Origin: an uncultured Oscillospiraceae bacterium
Lineage (GTDB): Bacteria; Bacillota; Clostridia; Oscillospirales; Ruminococcaceae
Reading direction: 5' to 3'
Length of the DNA: 64,000 nucleotides
Assembly (NCBI GenBank): GCA_910588145.1
Contig: CAJUPO010000003.1
Coordinates: forward strand, 1 to 64,000
Made by a program: the position numbers and the translations under genes. This document shows, piece after piece, positions 16,985 through 25,980 of this stretch (position 1 is the stretch's first letter; every line of letters begins with the position of its first letter). The notes below the pieces were generated by a model that was not told where the DNA came from, made no database searches, and saw nothing but the letters and a program-made list of their open reading frames with translations.

Positions 16985-17422
16985 TTATTTTAATTTTTTA
17001 TATTCTTCATCAGAAACCGGCTCACACCATTCATTTGATGTTTCTGTTCCCGGCACTTCAACCGCAATATGTGAGAACCATGAATCAGATTTTGCACCAT
17101 GCCAATGCTTTACCCCTGCCGGAATTGTAATTACTGTTCCGGCAGTCAGACTGACTGGAGCCTTATCCCATTCCTGATACCAGCCTTCACCAGCTGTACA
17201 AATAAGTATCTGACCCCCGCCTTTTTTTGCATGGTGAACATGCCAATTATTGCGGCAGCCTGGTTCAAATGTTACATTTGCAAGAAATACAGAACATTCC
17301 CCAAATTTATTTAATGGCTTTAAATAAGATTTTCCCTTGAAATACTGAGCATAATCATCATTAGACTTGCCAATACCAAAACTGTCAGCTTGTTCAAAAT
17401 CTAATTTATTTATTATTTTCAA
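16985..17422 (-). CDS. cupin-domain protein
   Basis: A 145-residue single-domain cupin. Cupin motif 1 is seen in PGCRNNWHVHHAKKGGGQ (metal ligands in HVHH) and motif 2 in IPAGVKHWHGAKSDSWF. This resembles the carboxymuconolactone-decarboxylase-associated cupins found beside flavodoxins in gut Firmicutes. It probably binds a divalent metal and acts on a small oxidised or aromatic compound; the substrate is unknown. It lies 13 bases after the flavodoxin lipoprotein gene in the TetR-led operon. Confidence 0.88.
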   Translation of the reverse strand: MKIINKLDFEQADSFGIGKSNDDYAQYFKGKSYLKPLNKFGECSVFLANVTFEPGCRNNWHVHHAKKGGGQILICTAGEGWYQEWDKAPVSLTAGTVITIPAGVKHWHGAKSDSWFSHIAVEVPGTETSNEWCEPVSDEEYKKLK

Positions 17423-17435
17423 CTATCTCATCTCC

Positions 17436-18560
17436 TTATTTTTTGAGCGAAAATGTTACAGTAACACTTCCATCTCCAAGAATAGATTCCAATTCATTTT
17501 GAGTTGCATTTTCAATATGACCAAGTTTTGTAAAACTCCATGTGTTTTTATCATAGTAAATGGTAATTTTATCCCCTTGATATAAAATTATATCACCTGG
17601 CTCTGTTGTAATCTGTTTATCATTTGCTGGCAGACTTTTAGGCAATACGCCTACTTTTTCAAAATTCCCATAATCATCAAGTTCTAACGTCAACGATTTA
17701 TCTTTCAGCAAATCTGCAAATGCCTTTGCTGAAGAATTATTTTCAAGCGTCGAGGTTAAAATTTTACCATTTACTTCAATATTAATTATTGTGCTCTCTG
17801 TATCCTGCGGAAACTCCAAGGTATCAAGCCATGCTGATATATCTTCTTCTGACGCATTTGCAGAAAATCTTTTTCCGCTTAATTGTGTACCTATTTCTGC
17901 TCCAAGGTTTCGAATATTATTCTCACTTACAGCTATGCCGCTGCTTCCTGATGTAGCAAATGGTATAACAGTCTTATCCGAGAAATCATAAGCTTCAAGA
18001 AACGTATCAATTATACGAGGCTCTTCTCCCCACCATATGGGGTAACCAAGATAAATAATGTCATAATCCATGAAGTTGTCAATCGGTTCAGCGATTTCCG
18101 GACGTACCGTTTTATCATTCTGTTCAATATTTGCCCTGCATGAAGGATTACTATATGCTATATCCTCATCTGTATAAGGTACAGCCGCTTCAATAACATA
18201 TTTATCTGCACCTGTAAGAGAAATTATATGATTTGCAATTTTTTCAGTATTTCCGGTTCTGGAAAAATATGCAACCAATGTATCACCTGTTCTGCACTGC
18301 TGATTAAGAACACTGCGCTTCATTAAGCATAGATCGAATACATTCCATTCATCATCATTGTTTAAATTATATGGCTTGTTGTTAAGATTCTCCTCTGTTT
18401 CTTCTCCAAGCAAAAATTTTTGAAAATTACCTAATTCATTAACAGTATAGTTATATGACTTTATTGTTTCGTCAGCGCTTGTTGAAACACCGCATGATAA
18501 TAATACTATCGAAAATAATCCCAGTGTAAGTATAGAAAGAATTATTTTCACTGTCATCAC
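17436..18560 (-). CDS. flavodoxin-cyclophilin-like lipoprotein with dockerin-like repeat
   Basis: A 374-residue exported protein. The signal peptide ends in a lipobox LLSC (Cys23). Residues about 40-86 look like the second half of a dockerin: a calcium loop NLNNDDEWNVFD followed by LCLMKRSVL, close to the GH9 dockerin's loop ending IFDLILMKRNLL; the first calcium loop is missing. Residues about 92-255 are flavodoxin (FSRTGNTEKIANH FMN loop) and about 258-374 a cyclophilin-like domain. A GTG at 18551 with AAGGA upstream gives a cleaner signal peptide and may be the true start. It sits between flavodoxin and cupin genes. FMN binding outside the cell is inferred. Confidence 0.8.
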   Translation of the reverse strand: MMTVKIILSILTLGLFSIVLLSCGVSTSADETIKSYNYTVNELGNFQKFLLGEETEENLNNKPYNLNNDDEWNVFDLCLMKRSVLNQQCRTGDTLVAYFSRTGNTEKIANHIISLTGADKYVIEAAVPYTDEDIAYSNPSCRANIEQNDKTVRPEIAEPIDNFMDYDIIYLGYPIWWGEEPRIIDTFLEAYDFSDKTVIPFATSGSSGIAVSENNIRNLGAEIGTQLSGKRFSANASEEDISAWLDTLEFPQDTESTIINIEVNGKILTSTLENNSSAKAFADLLKDKSLTLELDDYGNFEKVGVLPKSLPANDKQITTEPGDIILYQGDKITIYYDKNTWSFTKLGHIENATQNELESILGDGSVTVTFSLKK

Positions 18561-18578
18561 TTCCTTAAATATTTAAAG

Positions 18579-19055
18579 TTATATATTAAGACTTTCTATC
18601 CATGTCCTGAGACTTTCATCAGAGATATTATTAATTTTACCCTCAATTATATTTGTATCAGAGGCAACACTGTCTTTTAGATTCCTTACTGTACTGCCAA
18701 ATCCGCTGCCGCCTGAAGTAGCAAATAAAATAATCGTTTTACCGGAAAAATCATAGCTTTCCAAAAATGTATTGATAATTGTGGGAGCAACATACCACCA
18801 AATAGGAAATCCTAAAAAAATCGTATCATATTGCGATATATCTGCATTATTATCAGCAAGTGCAGGACGTGAAGTTTTACTGCGCATTTCTACACTGCTT
18901 CTTGACTGCTCATTACGCCAATCAAGGTCTTTATCTGTATATGGAACAGCCGGTTTAATTTCATATAAATCTGCCCCTGCTGCCTTTGCAAGTTTTTTTG
19001 CTGCCTCTGCGGTTACGCCGCTTGCTGAAAAATAAGCTGCTAATATTTTTTTCAT
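18579..19055 (-). CDS. flavodoxin
   Basis: A 158-residue flavodoxin of the Flavodoxin_4 type, a small FMN electron carrier or NAD(P)H-linked reductase partner. The N-terminal phosphate-binding loop region is AYFSASGVTAEAAKKLA; IFLGFPIWWYVAPTIINTFL and FATSGGSGFG are the conserved later motifs. It is cytoplasmic, without signal peptide. A consensus AGGAGG precedes the ATG. It lies 28 bases after the TetR gene and 18 bases before the exported homologue, so the pair may be an inside and an outside flavoprotein made together. Confidence 0.92.
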   Translation of the reverse strand: MKKILAAYFSASGVTAEAAKKLAKAAGADLYEIKPAVPYTDKDLDWRNEQSRSSVEMRSKTSRPALADNNADISQYDTIFLGFPIWWYVAPTIINTFLESYDFSGKTIILFATSGGSGFGSTVRNLKDSVASDTNIIEGKINNISDESLRTWIESLNI

Positions 19056-19083
19056 AATTATTACCTCCTGTTATTTTAAACTG

Positions 19084-19713
19084 CTAAACAATACCTTTAA
19101 ACAGCTTTTTGACAAAATTAACAATAAGCTCATAAATTGAATAATCAGGATAATTAAGTTTAGCATTATCCATAGCCTTTATTTGTTTTTCTGTTGCAAA
19201 GGTATAGGGATAAACCCCAAAAAGAAACGGTAAAAAAGCGTAAATAAATTCCTGTCTTTCCTGCGCACTTAAATTAGAACAAAATTTTTCTAAAATACAT
19301 TCAAGAAGATTTATTGCCTTTTTATAAGAATGCTTAAATTCTGTTAACTTTTCTGTACGGCTGTTTTCTTCAATATCATAAAGATTCATTGCAAGAAGCT
19401 TTAACAACAATACCCGCTTTTCAAGAGAATGCGCCAATGTATCAGCCAGCTCATCTATTGAAAATACTGAATTTTCGTTCAGCAGCTCATAAAGATCATC
19501 GTTCCAGAGATCATATTCACGCTGCATAAGCGCAAGGAAAATTTCTTCCTTAGTCTGAAAATAATTATAGATTGAAGTTCTTTTAAACGAAGTCACATTA
19601 CCAATTTCTTTAATGGTTATATCCTTGAAGTTCATTGTTTTATAGAGCTGTTCACAAGCGTTTATAATTTCTTCACGTCTTGCTGTTATTAGCTCTTTAG
19701 AATTTATAGACAT
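19084..19713 (-). CDS. TetR family repressor of the redox operon
   Basis: A 209-residue regulator. The helix-turn-helix is visible as FKDITIKEIGNVTSFKRTSI followed by YNYFQTKEEIFLALM, then a helical ligand-binding domain. ATG 19713 is preferred over a longer frame from 19773 because GGGGGA sits directly upstream and because the longer frame would run through the promoter. Two identical-type palindromes overlap its own promoter, so it should repress itself and the flavodoxin-cupin genes behind it. The inducer is unknown; electrophiles or quinones would suit the downstream genes. Confidence 0.88.
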   Translation of the reverse strand: MSINSKELITARREEIINACEQLYKTMNFKDITIKEIGNVTSFKRTSIYNYFQTKEEIFLALMQREYDLWNDDLYELLNENSVFSIDELADTLAHSLEKRVLLLKLLAMNLYDIEENSRTEKLTEFKHSYKKAINLLECILEKFCSNLSAQERQEFIYAFLPFLFGVYPYTFATEKQIKAMDNAKLNYPDYSIYELIVNFVKKLFKGIV

Positions 19714-19731
19714 ATATTTCCCCCATATCGT

Positions 19732-19781
19732 TGACACCGTGTCATTAATTATAGTATAGCACGACAATGACACAGTGTCAA
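19732..19781 (-). promoter_or_regulatory. TetR operon promoter with two TGACACNGTGTCA operators
   Basis: Minus-strand TTGACA (19781-19776), 17 bases, TATACT (19758-19753). Two palindromes, TGACACCGTGTCA (19732-19744) and TGACACAGTGTCA (19768-19780), have centres 36 base pairs apart. One covers the -35, the other lies after the start site, a layout that lets two dimers shut the promoter. Confidence 0.8.
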
Positions 19782-19872
19782 TGATTTTCCTGAAAATTAT
19801 ACTTATTCAGCATATTGAATAATTTTTTCTCATATTTTTTATACACAAATATTATATTTTACGATTTTTATA

Positions 19873-19901
19873 TTGAAAAATTGTCACTATTGATGTATAA
19901 T
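19873..19901 (+). promoter_or_regulatory. promoter of the GH9 cellulase
   Basis: TTGAAA (19873-19878), 17 bases, TATAAT (19896-19901), leaving an untranslated leader of about 80 bases before the ATG at 19989. Confidence 0.6.
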
Positions 19902-19988
19902 CTTATTAAGGAATTTTTATAATCCGGTAAAAATTTATGATGTAGTGTACACATTTATTTTACATTTTCTGAAACAGGAGGATCTTAA

Positions 19989-22328
19989 ATGAAACGAATA
20001 TTTTTGAAAAAATGCATTTCAATTTTATGTTCTGTTTTTATGATCGGCGGTTCTTTTTCATATACCTCAAAAGTATCCGCCAAAAATTCAAATTTAGTCA
20101 GCAATTCTACATTTGACAGCGATGTAAGCGACTGGTCGATATATCATCAAAGCGGAGGAATATGCAATGTTTATCAGGATAAAGGAAGCCTTGCACTGAA
20201 TATTTCATCTGTCGGCACACTGAGCTATTCTGTTCAGCTTTATTATGATGTTGTCCCGCTTTATAAAAACGGCGTATACCGCATAAAATATGATATATCT
20301 TCCACAATAGACAGAACAGTTGATGGTATGATCCAGCAAAACGGCGGTACATATCAAACATATACTTCAGAAAAATTATCCCTTACTGACGAAACGCAGA
20401 CAATAGACTACGAATTTACAATGAAGTCAAAAAGCGATATTATGTCACGTCTTGTTTTTAACTGCGGCAGTCAGGGAGAAGATCTGCCTGAGCATACTAT
20501 TTATCTTGACAATGTTTTGATAGAACTTATTGATGACAGTAACGTGGATTATTCCAGCTTTAGAAATTATGAACCTCCCATTGTAACCAATCAAATAGGT
20601 TATAAAAAAAATTCAGTTAAAACAGCTGTATTCAAAAATGCAGGAAATGAAACCTCGTTTTCCGTAATAAATGCTGACACAGGAAAAACTGTTTATACTG
20701 GTCAGCTAAACGATGAAACATATAATGAATTTGCCGGCGAAAAGGTTCGTACCGGAGACTTTTCAGATGTCAATCAAGCCGGCCGGTATTATATAACCTG
20801 CGGAAGTCTTGACGATTCCTATATTTTTGAAATTTCGGATACAGTTTTTTCTGCAGCATTTAACGACTCCTTACGAATGCTGTATTTACAGCGGTGCGGA
20901 ACAACTGTTGAAGACAGTACATTCGGGCACGATTCATGCCATGATTCCCTTGCAGTCGTATATGGAACAAATGAAAAAATAAATGTCAGCGGCGGATGGC
21001 ATGACGCAGGAGATTACGGCAGATATGTGGTATCAGGCGCAAAGGCTGTTGCAGACCTGCTTTATGCTTATCAGAATGCACCAGACCAGTTTACTGACAG
21101 TATTGGAATCCCTGAAAGCGGAAATGGAATACCTGATGTGCTTGATGAAGCAAGATATGAAATTGAATGGCTTCTGAAAATGCAAGACAGTTCCGGCGGT
21201 GTACATCATAAAGTAACGTGTGAATCATTTCCCGGATATGTAATGCCGGAGGAAGAAACTGAAGAGCTTATCGTGACTCCGGTTTCAACACCTGCTACCG
21301 CTGATTTCTGCGGTGTAATGGCTCTTGCATATGAAGTCTATAAGGACATTGACTCTGAATTTGCAGAAAAATGTTTGAGTGCTGCTGAAAAAGCGGATAA
21401 TTTTCTCAACGAAAATCCCTATCTGATTTTTAAGAATCCATCGGATATTGTTACAGGTGAATACGGAGATAGTTCTGACAGAGATGAACGCTACTGGGCT
21501 AAAGCCCAAATGTGGAGATCAACCGGTGATGAAAAATATCTCAAGCACCTTGAAAGCATGAACGTCTGTACCGGTCTTGATTCTGCAAATTTCGGCGATT
21601 ACGGAAATATAGCTATTGTTACAATGAGTGGTATTGACAAAAACTCAGAGGTTTATATACGAGCAAAAAACTCTCTTCTTTCCAATGCTGATTCGCTGGT
21701 GAAAAACGCAGATAACAGCCCCTTCGGATTAACAGTTACGCAGTTCTACAAAAGCGGCTGGGGAAGCAATATGACAGCTGCTAATCACGGCGTTCTTCTT
21801 GGAAATGCCTATTTATTAACCGGTGATGAAAAATACCTGAATGCTGCAAGTTCAAATTTGAATTATCTGATGGGATGCAATCCACTTGGAATATGCTATT
21901 TTACAGGATACGGTACTGTATCCCCTGAGCACCCTCATCATCGGCCATCTATTGCTCAAAATAAACCTATGAGCGGTATGCTTGTCGGAGGAGTTCACCC
22001 TTATCTTGAAGACAGCGCCGCTAAAGCATATTGCTCCGGACAGCCTACCGGTAAATGCTACGTTGATAATCAGGAAAGCTTTTCTACAAATGAAGTTACT
22101 ATTTATTGGAATTCACCGCTGACATATCTTTTTACATTTATTAACAACCAGGAAGCTATAGCGGGAGATATTAATGCAGACGGTCAGTTTAATGCTGCTG
22201 ATGTTATCATGATGCAGAAATATCTGATCGGCAATGGTGATTTAATTAATTGGAAAGCTGGAGATTTAAGTAAAGACAATGAAATAAACATTTTTGATCT
22301 GATTCTAATGAAACGTAACTTATTATAA
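19989..22328 (+). CDS. secreted GH9 endoglucanase with CBM4-like module and dockerin
   Basis: A 779-residue extracellular cellulase that hydrolyses beta-1,4-glucan with inversion. In order: signal peptide (1-31), a CBM4/9-type carbohydrate-binding beta-sandwich (about 34-180), the Ig-like domain of Cbh/CelD-type GH9 (about 195-290), the catalytic barrel (about 292-715) and a type I dockerin (726-779). GGWHDAGDYGRY (335-346) holds the catalytic base aspartates, HPHHRP is the substrate-site histidine motif, and STNEVTIYWNSPL carries the catalytic acid Glu. The dockerin has both calcium loops (INADGQFNAAD and LSKDNEINIFD), so the enzyme should attach to a cohesin scaffold; no cohesin gene is in this window. 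AGGAGG precedes the ATG. Confidence 0.95.
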   Translation: MKRIFLKKCISILCSVFMIGGSFSYTSKVSAKNSNLVSNSTFDSDVSDWSIYHQSGGICNVYQDKGSLALNISSVGTLSYSVQLYYDVVPLYKNGVYRIKYDISSTIDRTVDGMIQQNGGTYQTYTSEKLSLTDETQTIDYEFTMKSKSDIMSRLVFNCGSQGEDLPEHTIYLDNVLIELIDDSNVDYSSFRNYEPPIVTNQIGYKKNSVKTAVFKNAGNETSFSVINADTGKTVYTGQLNDETYNEFAGEKVRTGDFSDVNQAGRYYITCGSLDDSYIFEISDTVFSAAFNDSLRMLYLQRCGTTVEDSTFGHDSCHDSLAVVYGTNEKINVSGGWHDAGDYGRYVVSGAKAVADLLYAYQNAPDQFTDSIGIPESGNGIPDVLDEARYEIEWLLKMQDSSGGVHHKVTCESFPGYVMPEEETEELIVTPVSTPATADFCGVMALAYEVYKDIDSEFAEKCLSAAEKADNFLNENPYLIFKNPSDIVTGEYGDSSDRDERYWAKAQMWRSTGDEKYLKHLESMNVCTGLDSANFGDYGNIAIVTMSGIDKNSEVYIRAKNSLLSNADSLVKNADNSPFGLTVTQFYKSGWGSNMTAANHGVLLGNAYLLTGDEKYLNAASSNLNYLMGCNPLGICYFTGYGTVSPEHPHHRPSIAQNKPMSGMLVGGVHPYLEDSAAKAYCSGQPTGKCYVDNQESFSTNEVTIYWNSPLTYLFTFINNQEAIAGDINADGQFNAADVIMMQKYLIGNGDLINWKAGDLSKDNEINIFDLILMKRNLL

Positions 22329-22361
22329 TTTTTTATGAAAAAACAAATTTTATAAATAAAA

Positions 22362-22395
22362 AAGTCTGCTGTGATTAATACCACAGCAGACTTTA
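22362..22395. terminator. bidirectional terminator between GH9 and htrA
   Basis: Perfect stem AAAGTCTGCTGTG / CACAGCAGACTTT with T-rich flanks on both strands, placed between two convergent genes. Confidence 0.85.
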
Positions 22396-22422
22396 TATAC
22401 TACATTACATCTACAAATATTT

Positions 22423-23913
22423 TTAATTATCAACTATACTGTTATCATCGTTAAATATTGCGTCACCTTGAGTCACTTCCTGTAAAGTAACATCTATATC
22501 AATATCCTTTCCGTTTCTGTATATAGTAAGTTTGATAACATCTCCGGCTTTAAACTGGTTTTTAATTTTGTTAAGCTCTTCACTTGTAGAAATTGCCTCT
22601 CCATTTATACCTATAATAATATCCCCTGCTTCAATATTTGCAACATCAGCCGCACCGCCTGGAGTAACTGTTCTTACAAAAACGCCTACCGGCATATTGT
22701 AAAGACTTGATGTAGCTTCATCGATATCTGTTGCTCTTATTCCAAGCTGTGGTCTTCCAGGTACATAATTATAATTAATAAGATCATCAATAATGCTCTT
22801 TGCCTGCGTCATAGGAATTGCAAATCCAAGACCTTCAACACTTGCTGAGTTTTCAGAGTAATTAGATGACATTTTAGCTGAATTTATTCCTATAACCTGA
22901 CCATAGCTGTTAATCAGCGGACCGCCTGAGTTACCTGAATTTATAGCGGCGTCAGTCTGAATAAGGTTCATCTGCTTATCATTAACAGTAATATCACGGT
23001 TTAGAGCAGAAACAATACCGCAGGTTACAGAACCAAAAAGTTCAAATCCGAGCGGATTTCCTATTGCTATAACAAGTTCACCGACTCTTAAATCATCGCT
23101 GTTGCCAAACTCTGCTGTTGCAAGTCCGGTCGCATCTACCTTAAGAACTGCAATATCAGTATCTGAATCACAGCCTATTATTGTTGCATCGTATTTCTTT
23201 TCATCCGACATTACTACTGAAATATTTGATGCTACGCCGTATGTTGAATCAGAAATAACATGTGCATTTGTTATTACATAGCCATCACTTGTCATAACAA
23301 TTCCCGTTCCGGTAGCTGTAGCAGTCTGAGTATTGCTTTGTCCTGGACTTCCGAAGAACCAATTGTCATATCCGAAATTATTGGACTTTACTGTAAAATC
23401 AGAAGAAATACCAACTACAGCGGGCATAACCTTGGATACTGCGTCCGGAATGGATAAGCTGTCTTCACGTGCTGCAAGCTCAAGCCAACTTTTCGCATCA
23501 GATTTTGTATTCTGAGCGGATAATGAATCAGAAGATTCGTCCTCAGAAGAGTTCTTGTCTGATTTCTTATTTATGCCGTCTGATTTACTGAAAAAGTTAT
23601 CCAGTGAAGCATTATTGCTTATATATTTATAGCACTGAATTGAGCCGCCGGAAATAAGGGCCGCACATACTGCAAAAGAAATCACCTTTGTAAAAATTCT
23701 TTTTTTCTTTTTTGGTTTCTCCTGTTCAGCGGAATTAAATGCGGGTCCTGGTGAGATTCCCTGAGAATAACTGTAGCTTGCTGAATTGCAATTTGCATTA
23801 TTATCACTTGCCTGCTGATTTGCATTAACCTCGGCAGCCGGCGCCGGATTCTGAACTTCGTTATTATTATGGTTTAACTCCTGTTGATTTTTATTATTTT
23901 CATTTTCTAACAT
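22423..23913 (-). CDS. HtrA-type membrane-anchored serine protease
   Basis: A 496-residue surface protease for misfolded exported proteins. Residues 1-72 are a low-complexity cytoplasmic tail, one membrane helix spans about 73-95, the trypsin-like domain lies at about 155-370 with His218 in TNAHVI, Asp253 in DTDIAVLK and Ser329 in GNSGGPL, and a PDZ domain follows at about 385-485 (PGGAADVANIEAGDIIIGIN). The catalytic triad is complete, so it should be active. It is a single gene, convergent with the cellulase and sharing its terminator, which would fit quality control of secreted enzymes. Confidence 0.95.
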   Translation of the reverse strand: MLENENNKNQQELNHNNNEVQNPAPAAEVNANQQASDNNANCNSASYSYSQGISPGPAFNSAEQEKPKKKKRIFTKVISFAVCAALISGGSIQCYKYISNNASLDNFFSKSDGINKKSDKNSSEDESSDSLSAQNTKSDAKSWLELAAREDSLSIPDAVSKVMPAVVGISSDFTVKSNNFGYDNWFFGSPGQSNTQTATATGTGIVMTSDGYVITNAHVISDSTYGVASNISVVMSDEKKYDATIIGCDSDTDIAVLKVDATGLATAEFGNSDDLRVGELVIAIGNPLGFELFGSVTCGIVSALNRDITVNDKQMNLIQTDAAINSGNSGGPLINSYGQVIGINSAKMSSNYSENSASVEGLGFAIPMTQAKSIIDDLINYNYVPGRPQLGIRATDIDEATSSLYNMPVGVFVRTVTPGGAADVANIEAGDIIIGINGEAISTSEELNKIKNQFKAGDVIKLTIYRNGKDIDIDVTLQEVTQGDAIFNDDNSIVDN

Positions 23914-24106
23914 ATAAAAACATCCTTTCTATGTAAATGTTTGTTTGTTTTGTTTTTGTCTATGTTTATATTATACTTTTTTATGTGAAAACTATATGAT
24001 AACATACAGAAAAAAATGTAAAATAAAGTTAATATTCTGAATTGAAAATATGTATAATTTATGATATACTTTATTATCATATAGGTATACGATACAAGGA
24101 GAATTT

Positions 24107-25444
24107 ATGTTTATTATTCCGGAATATGCAGAAAATATTTTAAGAAAACTTGATGAATATGGATTTGAATCATATTTAGCCGGCGGTTGTGTTCGTGATT
24201 TCATTAGCGGTACAACTCCTCACGACTATGATGTCACCACCAATGCATTACCAGAAAATATCAAATATGTATTTTCGGACTATAAAATTATATGCTCCGG
24301 CGAAAAGCATGGAACAATAACAGTAGTCTCAGATAATAATCTTGTTGAGATTACAACATACAGAATTGACGGAGCTTATAACGATCACAGGCATCCTGAT
24401 AAGGTATGCTTTACGCAGTATATTAAAGAAGACCTTAAAAGACGTGATTTTACAATCAATTCCATGGCTTTCAGCCCCAAAGCTGGATTAATAGATCCTT
24501 TTGGCGGTGTATGTGATATTAAGAGTAAAATAATTAGAACTACCGGAAATCCAGATGAAAGATTTAAAGAAGACGCCCTTAGAATATTAAGAGCTCTCAG
24601 ATTTTCGTCACGCCTGGGCTTTATAATAGAACAGCAAACCTCTGAAGCCATATTTAGAAATAAACAGTTAATATCTAAAATTTCTATCGAAAGAATAAGA
24701 GATGAGTTTGTAAAAATTATTTCAGGAAAAAATGCCGGCAGTGTACTAAGAAAATATAAAGATGTTATTGCAGTTTTTATACCTGAAATATCGGCAGAAT
24801 TTAATTTTAATCAAAACAGTCCTTACCATAAATATGATGTATGGGAACATACTATTCATGCAATTGACGTCTTTAATGATCCTATAATAAAACTTGCAAT
24901 GTTTTTTCATGATATTTCAAAACCTGAATGCTATACTGAAGACATCAATGGAATTGGCCATTTTAAAGGGCACGCTTTAAAAGGTGCAGAAAAAACTAAA
25001 TATATCATGAAAAGACTTAAATTTTCATCTAAAGAAATTGAACTTGTTACTGATCTGGTAAAGCATCATAGTGATGAAATTAATACTGAATATGATATAA
25101 AGAAAAAATTAAATTTGCTTGGTGAAAAAAAATTTTTTCATCTTTTGAATGTTCTTAGAGCAGATTGTATGTCAAAACAGGATTTTTGTAAAGAATCATT
25201 GAAAAAAATTAAGGATATAGAAGTATCAGCCCAAAATATGATTGAAAATAATATATGCTATTCCCTCCCTCAAATGCAGATTAATGGAAATGATCTTATT
25301 TCTATCGGATTCAGAGGGAAAAAAATAGGTGAAATTTTAAATATTCTTTTAGATATGATTATGAATAAAGAGCTTAAAAATGATAAAACAGAGTTAATTA
25401 TTTGTGCAAAATTAATGTTTTATTTACAAAATAATGGCGAATAA
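24107..25444 (+). CDS. cca: CCA tRNA nucleotidyltransferase with HD domain
   Basis: A 445-residue enzyme that builds or repairs the 3' CCA end of tRNA. Nucleotidyltransferase motifs are LAGGCVRDFISG and the catalytic HDYDVTTNA (D-x-D), followed by RRDFTINSMA and the B/A base-selection helix region near EDALRILRALRF. A C-terminal HD domain (MFFHDISKPECY) suggests added phosphohydrolase activity. Both tRNA-Ser genes follow within 100 bases, but they are not necessarily in the same transcript. Confidence 0.95.
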   Translation: MFIIPEYAENILRKLDEYGFESYLAGGCVRDFISGTTPHDYDVTTNALPENIKYVFSDYKIICSGEKHGTITVVSDNNLVEITTYRIDGAYNDHRHPDKVCFTQYIKEDLKRRDFTINSMAFSPKAGLIDPFGGVCDIKSKIIRTTGNPDERFKEDALRILRALRFSSRLGFIIEQQTSEAIFRNKQLISKISIERIRDEFVKIISGKNAGSVLRKYKDVIAVFIPEISAEFNFNQNSPYHKYDVWEHTIHAIDVFNDPIIKLAMFFHDISKPECYTEDINGIGHFKGHALKGAEKTKYIMKRLKFSSKEIELVTDLVKHHSDEINTEYDIKKKLNLLGEKKFFHLLNVLRADCMSKQDFCKESLKKIKDIEVSAQNMIENNICYSLPQMQINGNDLISIGFRGKKIGEILNILLDMIMNKELKNDKTELIICAKLMFYLQNNGE

Positions 25445-25524
25445 TATCATTTGTTACAAATATTAAAATTTCTATTGACAAAACAACCATTTTGAGATAT
25501 AATAAATATGCTGATTAAAGCAAT

Positions 25525-25613
<89 letters not shown>

Positions 25614-25638
25614 TTTTTATTTTTACATTAGTTATCAT

Positions 25639-25728
25639 GGAGAAGTACTCAAGTGGTGACGAGGCGCCCCTGCTAAGGGCGTAGGGTGGGAAACTGCCGC
25701 GAGGGTTCAAATCCCTCCTTCTCCGCCA
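25639..25728 (+). tRNA. tRNA-Ser (GCU)
   Basis: The acceptor arms GGAGAAG and CTTCTCC pair, the loop CTGCTAA between CGCCC and GGGCG gives anticodon GCT, the variable arm is long, and CCA is encoded. It is in tandem with the tRNA-Ser (UGA) gene 25 bases upstream. Confidence 0.97.
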
Positions 25729-25750
25729 TTAAATATAATGATTTGTTTAA

Positions 25751-25781
25751 AACTCCCTCGATTTTGTCGAGGGAGTTTTTG
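25751..25781 (+). terminator. terminator of the tRNA-Ser pair
   Basis: Stem AACTCCCTCGA / TCGAGGGAGTT with a five-base loop and a T run. Confidence 0.9.
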
Positions 25782-25900
25782 TATTTAATTTTTTCTTAGA
25801 AAACAATGTATAAAACTTACTAAATTTCAACAACATGTCCTTAGATAAGTTAAATCCAACTTTTTTTATGTATAATAGTCTGTTAAACAAAAATATAATA

Positions 25901-25945
25901 AGGAAATGCTCTTATCATTACAACAATTGCATTTCCTTATATTTT
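25901..25945. terminator. hairpin downstream of the kinase gene
   Basis: Stem AAGGAAATGC / GCATTTCCTT with a T-rich tail on both sides. It probably serves the convergent GHKL kinase gene, which ends at 25981. A TATAAT at 25871-25876 has no convincing -35. Confidence 0.6.
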
Positions 25946-25980
25946 TTTATGTCATTTAACTCTAAATGCTTTCAATTTTT

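Noticed and set aside
19989..22328. Second dockerin gene or cohesin near GH9
   Set aside because: Only the GH9 dockerin and the half-repeat in the flavodoxin lipoprotein were found; no cohesin module is visible.
25861..25945. Possible small RNA between the tRNA-Ser terminator and the kinase gene
   Set aside because: A TATAAT is present but no acceptable -35 at 16-18 bases, and the hairpin is explained as the kinase terminator.
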